DNA from: Monarcha castaneiventris obscurior
Lineage: Eukaryota; Chordata; Aves; Passeriformes; Monarchidae
DNA: 64,000 nucleotides
Reading direction: 5' to 3'
Assembly (NCBI GenBank): GCA_026261815.1
Contig: JAMPIT010000484.1
Location: 13,862,501 to 13,926,500 of the forward strand
The position numbers were made by a program, and so were the translations under genes. The notes beneath the pieces were generated by a model. It was not told where the DNA came from, did no database searches, and saw nothing but the letters and a program-made list of their open reading frames with translations. Shown piece after piece: positions 42,201 to 52,885 of the stretch (positions are counted from its first letter, which is position 1; each line of letters begins with the position of its first letter).

Positions 42201-45200
42201 ATACACAGCTTGAGCTGACTATGGATATTTCAATGACAACAATAATGAAAATTGCAATGTAAACCTAATTAGAAAGTTAATGGAAAGGGATTGAAGAATG
42301 CTGTGATCAAAATCTCAGATCTTGAAATGCACTCACATCTTCAAGTTCATACACTGTCCCTGCTTCTGTCTGTAAAAATGTTGAGTTGCCTCAAGTCCAT
42401 CCAAAAGAAAAAATGACTAGAAAAAGACAGAGATATTAACATTAAGAGATTCCAACAATGGCTTCAGACACTCAAAGGAACAAGTTGTCTTCCAGTTTTT
42501 CTTTTGTATAAGTTTAGTAATAAATTACTCCTCTGTGCTTAATCACTTTACAGACACATTACTTTCTGGGTACCCAAACACTGGATATATTCACACACTG
42601 GATATGTTATCACAGCAGCATTTCTAAATGGACCAGAAACTGCTGAAGCAAAGGTTCAAGGAAGACACAGAACCATAGAAGCAATTTAGCCATTGGAAGA
42701 GAACCCCACATTTTATATTGTTGGTAAGAAAACACCCAGAAATTTTCTCTACATTTGTGTTCCCAAAGGACACATGCTTCCAGTAGTTTATCAGGAATCA
42801 GTGACTTCTATGCAAATTAGGTAACTTACTGTCCAATTATGCCATTTCCATGCAAAAGCATAGTTTGCATAAGCTACTATTAATTTTTTATCTCTAAAAA
42901 AGTTTGTATAGTCAGGTGTCATCTGAAAATAAGATTTAGAAAATAGGCCTTGAGAGGAAAAAAAAAAAAATCTCAAAATCAACACATGATGCTGTCAAGC
43001 AATGAAACAGAGCTGAAATCTGAAGGCAACAGTGTCAGTTTTCCATGCATGGAAAGCTACTAACCCAAAGAAACAGAAGGAACTTTGGGCTATTAGTGAA
43101 GTTTCTGTGTCTTCAAAACAGCTGTAATTGACAAAAGAAAGCAACCTGACAAAATACAGCTCATGGTTCCAGAACCTGGATTCTTCCTCTCAGCATTAAA
43201 CAAGTGAACTCTGATGGGATCAGTCACATTGCAGCAGAAAAGCAAGTGATAGCCAAAACTACTCTCTATTGATTTTTTTTTTTTCCAGCTTGCTCTCAGG
43301 AGCATGTTCGGAACAGCTTCAAGGGGGGAATCTGGAAACAAGCACTTTCTAAAGTCTATTAGCCTAATAAAGCATTGTAATCTACTGTGAGTTCAAATCT
43401 TTGGAAGCTTCTCTCACACCATTTTAGCTGTCATTTCTTTGATTAAGGCTACAGTGGTTCGTGTACCTGGCTAACAGCCTGGCAGAAAGTCTTGTAACAT
43501 AAAGGATTATGTTACAGGGTGAAAGTATCAGCCCAGAAAAAAACAATCTTTATACTTTCTCTCTCCTTAATGACTTAAAATTATGACAGGTTTAAAAGGT
43601 GCAGAATGGCTCTTCAAGAGTAGAAAATAGCCAAGAGAACACAGAACTTCATCACCAACTCTCTCCTGCTTACCTTGCTGCCACACACCTGCAGGTTTTC
43701 TGCACCACAAACAAAAGCAGTTGCCTCAAGCGTGGCATCATTGTCCTTTCCTCTGGGAGCCACCTGAACAGCCGGACACCGAGCCCTTGTCCCCTGCCAC
43801 TTGTCAGGGAACGTGTGCTGTGCTGGGTCAGCAGCAAACCCCAGCCTACAGGTTCATGGTGCAGGTGGGAAATGCTCAGAAGCACCTTCTCCACGAGTCA
43901 CAGCCACCTAAAGCATTACACAACTGCTATCCAACATCACTTAGAGAGCTTTAGGAGATAAATGCTGCCAAAGCAACTGGGCTGCAGTAAGCTGGATTGG
44001 GGTATATCCCTCATAAGGAAACCAGCCATGAGACCTGCTTGTTAAAATCCTCGTGTTTTTATGCTGGTGCCTGACTTCATCCTCACAATGAACTGGTGCT
44101 CACTGGTTCTCTGCAAGACCATGTCACACAATGGCACAGTGCAGGACAGGATTATCTTGCCTTAGAAATGAGTCGGACAAACACTGCCGAGGCAATCTGT
44201 GGAAACTTCTGTAAATTATGAGACATGAAGCTGTAACACAGACAGAGAGAAGCAAATCTTGCAGCCCACTGACTGCTTCTAATATCCATAGAAAGTCTGC
44301 AGATCCACAGCAGCAGGGTAAGCAGGAGGAAGCAATGATGACTGGAAAGTCTCTGAAAGGAGTTTCATGCATCAAATGCTTTGCTACAGCTCTTTCCAGT
44401 ACCTGCAGTTAAACAGTTCAAAGAAAAGCATGAGAGATACCAGTTGAGATAAATATGAGAATAAGCTACTTAGTCAAACATCTCAGCTTAATTCCTACTA
44501 CTTGGAGCCTCAGAGGTGATTGCTTATATCCCTGACCAGTTTGAAAGCACAAATTTAAACACTTTTCTTAGTCAAAAGCATCCAACTCCTTTTGATTCTC
44601 ACGGATTATTTTTTTTTGTCCAAGGGCAAGAAGACTGAAGGAATTCAAAGCCTAAGGAAAAGATGTCATTCCTTAAACTCACCTCTGCTTCTTCCAAATT
44701 GAAACTTAATTTTGACAGTAGCCTAGAATGTGAGAATCCCAGTATGAAGGCACAAAATCGAAACTGCTTGATTCCAAAGCCTTTTTCAAGAAAAACAGTT
44801 TTACTATGCTGGTTTTGTGGGTTTTGCTGGGTTTTTGTTGAGGAAAGAACGACCTCCTTCCACATGGAAGTGCTTTTCTGTCAAGACACCATAAACGTAC
44901 CTGTTATCACCCACTAATTTTCACTGTCATCGCATGTTTTTGTTACCAAAGAAAATGAAAAACTTTCTGCTGCTTAATCCATTTACATGTTTATATATTT
45001 CAATGCTCTTTTTTCAGATACTACCTATCTATTACTGGCTTTGTTTCTTAACGAAATCAACTTTTACAACCTTCCTCAATAATGCTACAATGTCCTTTTT
45101 TTTTTTTTTTTTTTGGATGCAGTAACTAGAATTCAATATATTACTTTATGGAAGAACTCAACAAGAGATTTTATCATGTCATTACTCAGTCTCACTTGCA

Positions 45201-45770
45201 TTCTTTTTCTCTACCACTAAAGCTCAGCTTCACGCTGACTGGATTGCTGGAGAACTTTAATTTTTACCATAGTTATTGATGACTAAAATTAGCACTTCAG
45301 AATTCTTTACAGGTAGGCTTTTCTGCTTCCCTAAGCATGAAACACATGATAATTCAATTGCAACTAATTTTCAACATAAAGAAGTTACTGAGAATTCTTC
45401 TGATTTGTTCCTTCTGAATTTAAAACCCATTTAAGTCAGGCATAAAAGGAAGAATATTTAAAGTCATGACAATATGACTGTAAAGAACTGAAACCATGGT
45501 TTTGTCATCCAGTCTGATGAAAATGAACAAAAATATTCAAGTTTATATTCAATTTCTTACTGGGAGCTAGTTCTGCCTCTGATAGCACAGAGCCCACGTA
45601 TGTTATGTTCTAGATTATGAGGTATAATGCAGTGGATTGCATTAAATGAGAAAAAAAATGGAAAATGCAGTAAATAGGATAGTAAAGAGTGTCAACTGTA
45701 TTTTAAAATCAGAATCTTTAGGGTCCTCTATCATGTGATATTGACAGAAGCAAATGTGATTTTCACACAA
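30300..45770. other. Gene-free AT-rich intergenic DNA
   Basis: Fifteen kilobases with only chance-sized open frames (at most about 125 codons, 41127-41504 minus and 43599-43961 plus), none with a recognisable domain or splice context. Simple tracts include a 14-T run at 40880-40893 and a 19-T run at 45096-45114. A patch at 39230-39480 keeps a few CpGs and ATTA-type sites and could be a weak conserved element. 43690-43900 is locally GC-richer without other signal. Confidence 0.55.
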
Positions 45771-45779
45771 AAGCTAAAC

Positions 45780-46290
45780 CTGGGAGGAGGTACGTGCTCC
45801 CCAACCAGATATTGCACAACACTTCTCTAATTAGCTCTGTATGATGGGTCAGACACCAGGCACCCACCAAAGCCACTTTATCACTCCCCTTCACAACTGG
45901 ACAGGGGAGAGGAAATATAATGAAAGGTTCATGGGTTGAGATAAGGTCCAGGAGAGAGATCACTCACCAAATACCATCAGAGGCAAAACAGACTCAGATT
46001 GGGGATATTAATTGAATTTATTGCTTACAAAATCAGATTAGGATAATGAGAAGTAAAATAAATCTTAAAAATACCTTCCTCCCACTCCTCCCTCCTTCCC
46101 AAGCTCTACCTCCTCCTCCCAGCAGCACAGGGAGACGGGAATGGGGTTTATGGTCAGTTCATCACAGGTTGTTCCTGCTGCTGCTCAGGGAGAAGAGCCT
46201 TTTCCCTCCAGCCTGGGGTCCCTCATATGGGATATAGTCCTGCATTAATTCTTCCAGCGTGACTCCATCCCACCTTCAACAACCACGTGC
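45780..46290 (-). mobile_element. Old endogenous-retrovirus-derived repeat
   Basis: The stretch resembles, from memory, a very common bird interspersed repeat of endogenous-retroviral origin. It shows a segment around CAAAGCCACTTTATCACTCC, a CTCACCAAATA...GGCAAAACAGACTC segment near 45962-45995, a GGATAATGAGAA AT-rich block, a CTCTACCTCCTCC/CAGGGAGACGGGAATGGGG block near 46107-46145, and GGTCAGTTCATCACAGGTTGT followed by TCCAGCCTGGGGTCCCTC. I see no gag, pol or env reading frame and no paired LTRs, so this is an inert, diverged fragment. Orientation and family name are uncertain. Confidence 0.55.
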
Positions 46291-48764
46291 TTTTTAAATA
46301 CTTAAACTCTTTTCACCCATTCAAAGTTTTTTCATTGCACAAGCACATTTCATTAAAGTAACAAATTTTCAGAAGCCGAAAAAATTTATATTAATAACCC
46401 AACAGAACCATAAAAGCTCTTCAGAACAATGTTCCAGGTATCACATCACCATTTCATTCACCAAATAGATTATGGAATTGGCTTCATCCATCTACTTCTG
46501 CCAAGCACCCTAGGCGCTATTTTTACCTTGGCTCTTAAGTCTGAAGCAGTTAAAGAAAGTTTAACAGCTAAAAGGGTATATCGAGTATCAGAGATGCCTC
46601 TAGCAACAGCTAGAACCTTGTTCAATTTGTCACCTTATTTGCATTGCCCTTTCCAATGCAGTAAGTGAAATTCTCAAAATTTATGCTAATCTTGTCATAT
46701 ACAGTTCTATACAGCTTCCGCTGACGAGGAAACTGCTGGCCTTTAGGAAATTGCTGGCCATTACTGCTGCAAAGAGGGGAAAAAACAAGGTTTCATTTGA
46801 TGAAATCTGTTGATTCCAGAAGTGTTTATCCTCATGATATCTTTGCCAGCTGCCAGTCCTCAGTGTGCACAGCACATGAACAGAGCTGATCACGCCGTGC
46901 CCACACTGCAGGAGAGTTCCAGCTGCTGTGCAATCTCGACCTTGCTTCATCAGGGGGAATCCACTCCTGGCACGGCAGTGGCACATTCAAGTGCCGATTA
47001 AAAGGCTCCAAATGCAGACACAAAGCTCCAAACACACAGAAAAGCAAATAGGAATCAAGAAGAAACACTTCTACTCGCTCAGCAATCCATGCACATCCAG
47101 CCGGAAACAGCTCTGGGCTATCCCAGCTGCACATATTTTCAGGGATATCACATCAGTGAGGCCAGAGGATTCCATCACATATCTTGTGTTGTAGCCACCT
47201 CAGACACAAAAATAAAGATAAATGATGAACAGTAGCACCTTGTTGGAATGCAAGTCTTCCCTGCTTCCTTTCCCACTTTTAACATAGCAGTTTCCTCCGT
47301 CAAACAGTCCACGCCTCTCCCACCAGGTGGCTGATAAGAATGTTCCAGCTACCTACAAGCAGCTCCACAGCATCAGTGAGCTAAAGCTTTTTTCCCCTCT
47401 TTTGAGCACATTCACAACCAAGCTATCGCCAAAAACAGACAATTTAATGTATGCCAAACAATTAAGCTTTTACAGATAACAGAAACACACTGTATGCCCT
47501 AACAGGCTCCAGAGAACACATTCAATGTAAAAGCTTTTGAAGCAGACCAGGTTTACTTAGATATGATAATGTCTGGCATTTAAACCACTCTTCAGCATTC
47601 TGAAATGCCATTTTCCCCTTCAAGTGTTTATCTTTTCCCAGTCTTTAGAGCATCTCTCCCTGATTTTCTAGTACCACCACGCTAAACAAATCAGTACAAG
47701 GAATTTTTGCATGCAGATAAGACCAAAATCACAGTAGAAGACTGTGACATCAGTTTCACCACATGGTCACCTGCAGCTGATGTACTGCCCTGGTCTGTGG
47801 GCTTAATAGTCTGGCAAAAAAGGCAGCATTCACATCACACTGCCTGTCTTAACAGATCCATTTCCCTGGTTAATCATTCCTGAAGACACCACAACAGTGT
47901 AATAACATCATTGCTGGTATCAAAGTAAAATCTGGGAGGTGGAAATAACCATGGGAAATCTGTAGGTGTGCTTTACAAAGAGGATTTCAAAATACAGGAA
48001 CAGTAGTGAAAAAGGATAATCCCTAATGTGAACATTTATTCTTCAAATTTTGTTGTATTAAATTTTACTTTTCCTTAGACAGAAAGCCAATATTTTTAAA
48101 GAATTAAAAAAAGAAGAAGGAAAACATGCAAAAGCAGGCACTGTGTGTGTGCACACATTCACAATCCAGACTCACCAGGTACATGACAAATGAAATTCTC
48201 ACACATTAGCAGAAAGCATAACAAGGCAAAGGATATTTGCCTTTAACCAAAACACTGACAGAGTCTGAGACTGCTTTTGCTTTCTCTACCTGACAGATGC
48301 AAGTATATCCTCAAGAAATTACGTAAGTAGGAGAGCAAGCAGGGCAGTTCTATTTCAGGCTTTGTCATTAACTTACTGCATAGGTTTGAGGATTTGATTT
48401 TTATTTTCAGTTGACCCATGTCATCATCATTATTTTTCCTACCTGCTACAGTTCAAAAGGTCATTATTACACTCATTTATGTTCACCTTTTTTCATTTCT
48501 ACAAAAAAAAAAAAAAAAGCCAATGGTTCCACTAACGAAATAGGAAGTCTGCTATTCCACTAACTAGGGAAAGTATGCAGTGGTGGAGAAAAAAAGGAAG
48601 GAAAAAATCCAACAAGCCCCAATCAAGGAGCCCCCCAATAATTCCCATCAATAAAATATGATATGTAAACACACAGGCATTTCTCCCACTGTATCCAAAA
48701 CTCTGTCAACATGAAACTTCTAACAAATTCCTAAATCTGCGTACCTGACACTGGCCCTTAACCA
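46291..48764. other. Intergenic DNA, no gene seen
   Basis: Short open frames only. It holds the CTCF-like word at 47320 and a 16-A run at 48503-48518. Confidence 0.5.
47320..47331 (+). promoter_or_regulatory. Weak CTCF-like core motif
   Basis: CCACCAGGTGGC fits the CCASYAGRKGGC core of the CTCF motif. Flanks are AT-rich and less convincing than at 29991. Confidence 0.3.
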
Positions 48765-49035
48765 GGAAAGAATTCGCCGTTTATGCATTACAAAGCGTCA
48801 AGTGGCAGTGGAGTAAGGGTTTTTCTATAACGGAGGATGAAAATACGCTCTGCCGAAGGCGGCAGAACATTTACAGCGCCGTTAAACAAAGCAGGTCGCG
48901 TTCTTTCACACACGCGCTGCCACCCCATGGACATTCCAAGTATCCCCATTCCCGAAGCCTGGGTGTTTCCTCACTCAGCTCAGGTATTTTCACGTACTGA
49001 ACTTGCTCTTTCTCTGCCCGAACATTAAATGCAGC
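48765..49035. promoter_or_regulatory. CpG-dense patch, candidate promoter or enhancer
   Basis: About 17 CpG in 270 bp (TTCGCCG, AGCGTC, CGAAGGCGGC, GCGCCG, GTCGCG, CACGCGC and others) in a region whose neighbours have almost none. It lies about 3.8 kb upstream of the SELENOK start codon. A 63-codon open frame (48837-49028) crosses it but has no family resemblance. It could be a distal element for SELENOK, the start of a non-coding transcript, or a conserved element. Confidence 0.4.
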
Positions 49036-52000
49036 ACTGTTCACTCTGCGCAGTGAGGGGAAGTTTCTTTCTACACTCTCATACGATTTTAAATTGAGGA
49101 CCACCAATTTCATTCTACTGAGAGGCAAAGTTTTTGTTGTTAAGAATATGTAACACATACAGACAGTTATGGCTTTTTGTATATAAGGATGTGTTGTTAT
49201 CTAAAGGATTATAAAAGCACAAGGCAATCCTTTGGCATTCCTCCAGCACATATTTGCTTTCAAACTCTTAACTGTAATAAATTTGAACTAAAGCCTCTTC
49301 ATGTTTGTTATTCAGATCTCAAGAAATTGTATAAACAAACAATTTGCAGACAAATTCTGCTAGTAGAACATCTAGTCTCTGTCCCAGCCAGGGGAAAAAA
49401 TAGTTCACAGCATTATGTGCTTATGTACTTGACCTGATTTTATGCCAGGATCTGAGCTGCTGATTTTGCAAAATGTATCTTCCAGTTGAAATCTGCACAA
49501 GATATATCCGTGCATTTTGGGCTTTGAGTTAAAGAAATCTCTATCTGGAGCACAAGAGCATAAAAAAATTAGGTCTTCAATCAATTATTCAAAACTGAAG
49601 CTACTTGAACAGGTAAATTCTATCTAAAATTCTGCCATTAAATCAACACAATTTAGTTCCAAGAATCAGCTCTTCCACAAACAGCAAGTTATTTAACTTT
49701 TTCTTATAAAAGCAGTTAAAAAATAGAATCCTGCAAAATATCTTCTGAGTTCTATGTTTATGTTGCAATAAACATTCTAAATTTGTAATGTGTTTAGAAG
49801 ACCTGCTAACTCTAAGACATACAGTATTAATTTTGTGTGCATAAAACAAAGACTACATAACAATCAGCTCTTTTATAAATAATTCAAGTCCAAATTAAGT
49901 TTTGAATGTTTCCATTTTAATTGTGTGCTGGTGCAACATGATAATCACTATGTGAAATAACTATAGGCCAGCCACAAAAAAAAGTGCCTTTTCTATTTCT
50001 GCTATTGAATGTGATCAGTATATTTCAAATCCTCTTCAGGGCAGGGCCAATTAAGAATTATTCAGCTTCCAATTCAGAATTATTTTCTCTAATAAAGTCT
50101 ACAGTCACACATAGCATAAATTTCAGAGAGTACAAGCACTCTTCATGCTGTATCACCACTTCTCTATGCACACCACTTTCCAGTTCTCTTGCACCTCAAC
50201 TAAAAAGTCATCCCTCAGTATAGAAAATTCTATCAAAATAGCTGACCCATGGTTTTGTTACTTATCATGAAAAAATAGAAAATACTGCTAAAGCACAGTA
50301 ATATGTTGCTCAGACAGGGGTACTTAGCTATTGGTACACAAACACAGTTCACAAAGAATCAAAAGATACCAATCTACACCTGGAGCAGAACATAAAAAAA
50401 TAAACCACTCAAAAACAGAAGGTATCTCATTGAGAGTTCAGAAGGCACTAAAAAAAATGTAAATGTGAAAAAAAAGGTCTTTTTCAATTACTTATCTTAA
50501 TGTATGGCTCACACTACTCTTCATGGCATTGCACAAATATTTCCTTGGCCTATTGTCAAATAATCACAGCTTCCAAATAGCACTTCTGGTAACTTTCAGC
50601 TCTTACACACCTCTGCTCCCAGCACCCACCTTCACAAGGACACCCAGCTGGTTTGTGTTTCTGCTGCTGACTCTCAGAACAGCCTCTCCCGCTGTTCATT
50701 AAGCACAGGTGCAAAGCCCCTCGATCCTCTGAACTCCCCAGCCCCAGGCTGGAAGCAAAGGTGGGGCTGAGTGGGACAGCAGGGCCATGGCATTCCCAAG
50801 AATGAGGCTCCACATCTTATGCCACAACTGCTGCCCCAACTCCACCACAAACTGCAGCTGCACAGGGAGAACTCTTTTCCTGCTCCTCCTCCCTACTCAG
50901 TTCCTGACCCGAGGACAGGCCGATAATCAGGCTGATAATGCAATGCCACCATTGATTGTTAACCCTACCTTATAAACATCACATTATCTAAAAGCTAAAT
51001 GTGGAAATAAATTTATTAACAATGCATATGTTAGTGCTTTAAAAACAGTTATAAACACTGACATTTTCATGTATCACTTTATACAATGATTGTTAGGTAC
51101 ATGGACATCCCTTCTTGGAAAAAAAAATGTTAGGAATACACACACACCAGTACTCCCAATTTAAAAAGGATATTTCTTTAGTTTCATTCACCAAAAGTAC
51201 AGTCCACAGAGAAAGTTTGCATTTTAATTATATAATCTTAGAGCACTGAAAAAATATTTATCACTGTTATTAAACAAACCAAGAGTAGCTCACACTTTAT
51301 TTTACTTTTAAAAGCCCCAAACAAACAAAAAAAAACCAACACAGCACCTGAAGAACTCACTAATCATCTTTGTTGTTGGGGTTTGGGGTTTTTCTGTCAT
51401 TTGGAAAGCAAAAAGTATATAGGTGGTGTCCCTGGATTATTTTAACATACTGCCTGTGCTAATGTCCATTTCGCACCGTTCACCACTATCTTCTTAACAC
51501 TTTTGTATTGCACCATTTATTGAGTTGCAGATTATCCAGCTCTTACAATAGCGATAAACATTTGTTTTAGACACCTTGTTACAGATACTTTCCTTTCACA
51601 ATTGCTTTCAGTTGTTTGCAAGAGTTTATTTATAAACACTGAACATTTATAAACACCTGTCAGTTGCAAACAATTTCTTTACTGGGGGACAACTAAACTG
51701 TCAGAGACATCGTATTACAATCTCATCTTCAGAAAACACTCTTCTGGCATGCTCCTCTTAGCAAAGGACTTTACCTCATCATTATTAGGAAAATACAGCT
51801 GTTGCAAAGGAAGTTTTAAAGTGTTTGTACATTATTTTTTTACCACTGTTTCACATCAGAATTAAACATCCCTTCTCTATTAGTTTAGCTTAAAAACTAA
51901 GAGAGAGAAGGTATATTAAATTTGCCTATAAAGCTATATAGTTACTCCCAATTTCACAAGCATGTATTCTCCCAGAGAAGGAATGCTAGTCACTATTTGC

Positions 52001-52259
52001 AGGGCAAGGTTTGTATTTAAAAAAAAAAAAAAAGAAAACAAATGCCCGACTTTGGGTTGAACATTCCCACGAACATAATGTGCATATACATAGCCACATA
52101 CTTGTCATTAAATAAGAGGAACAAAAGCTCCCTTTGGAGAGAAATGTTAAATAATCTCTGCACTTGGTCATATTTCTATCATTACTGCAGAAGGCGACTA
52201 AGAACACTTAGCTTTTACGAAACCCTGACAGACTATTCCAACTCCTGTTACTCTTGCTA
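49036..52259. other. Intergenic DNA upstream of SELENOK
   Basis: AT-rich, with no supported gene. 50590-50930 is somewhat GC-richer, with open frames on both strands that look accidental. A 13-A run lies near 52021-52033. Confidence 0.55.
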
Positions 52260-52413
52260 AACACGGCAAGGAAGCTCCGACAGCGTCGGAACCACTAAAA
52301 TAAATCCATTTTAGGGTGAGCCAGAACCGCCCGCTCTGAGGGAGGAGCCGCCCCCCGAGCACCGCCCGCCTCAGGCCGGTCCTGCCGCGGCTGCTGGGGG
52401 CTCTGGGGGGGAT

Positions 52414-52642
52414 CCCTCGTTAATGGGGTACTGAGAGGAGCCTCGTTAGTAACGGGGTACTGAGAGGAACCTCGTTAATAACGGGGTACTGACAGGAACC
52501 TCGTTAATAACAGCGGGTGCTGTGGGGATCCCCCGTTAGCCGGGGTGCCGAGGGAAAACTCGTTATTAACAGGGCTGCTGGCAGGGCCCCCTCGGTAACA
52601 GGCGATGCTGAGGGGGACCTCGTTAATCTCAGGGGCTGCACG
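52414..52642 (+). repeat. ~29-bp minisatellite in the SELENOK promoter
   Basis: About eight units of 27-31 bp, each opening with a version of CCTCGTTAATAAC followed by GGGGTACTGAGAGGAA. The second and third units (52441-52469, 52470-52498) are nearly identical; later units diverge (GCTG for TACT). The array ends about 180 bp before the start codon, so it lies in the core promoter or 5' leader. Confidence 0.9.
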
Positions 52643-52812
52643 CCCTTGCCCCGTGGCGAGAGAACAGGGAACCGAGGGCTCCAAGCGCCGCCCGGCCCCG
52701 CCACAGCCCCGCGGGCGCTGCCGCTCCTCCGCCGGCGCCGCCGTCACCGGCCCCGCTGCCCATGCGCGCGGCGGGCGCGCAGGCGCAGGGACGGGGCCGG
52801 GCCGGGCCGGCG

Positions 52813-52885
52813 GGCAGCCATGGTGTACATCTCCAACGGTGAGGGGCCGGGGCAGCCGTGGTGTGCATCTGCAGCGCTGAGGGGC
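52813..52885 (+). repeat. Tandem duplication of the start-codon/donor segment
   Basis: The 35 bp at 52813-52847, which include the SELENOK ATG and first splice donor, recur at 52851-52885 with five mismatches (period 38 bp). In the second copy ATGG has become GTGG and the donor GGTGAG has become GCTGAG, so both the start and the splice site are dead there. It lies in intron 1. Confidence 0.9.
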
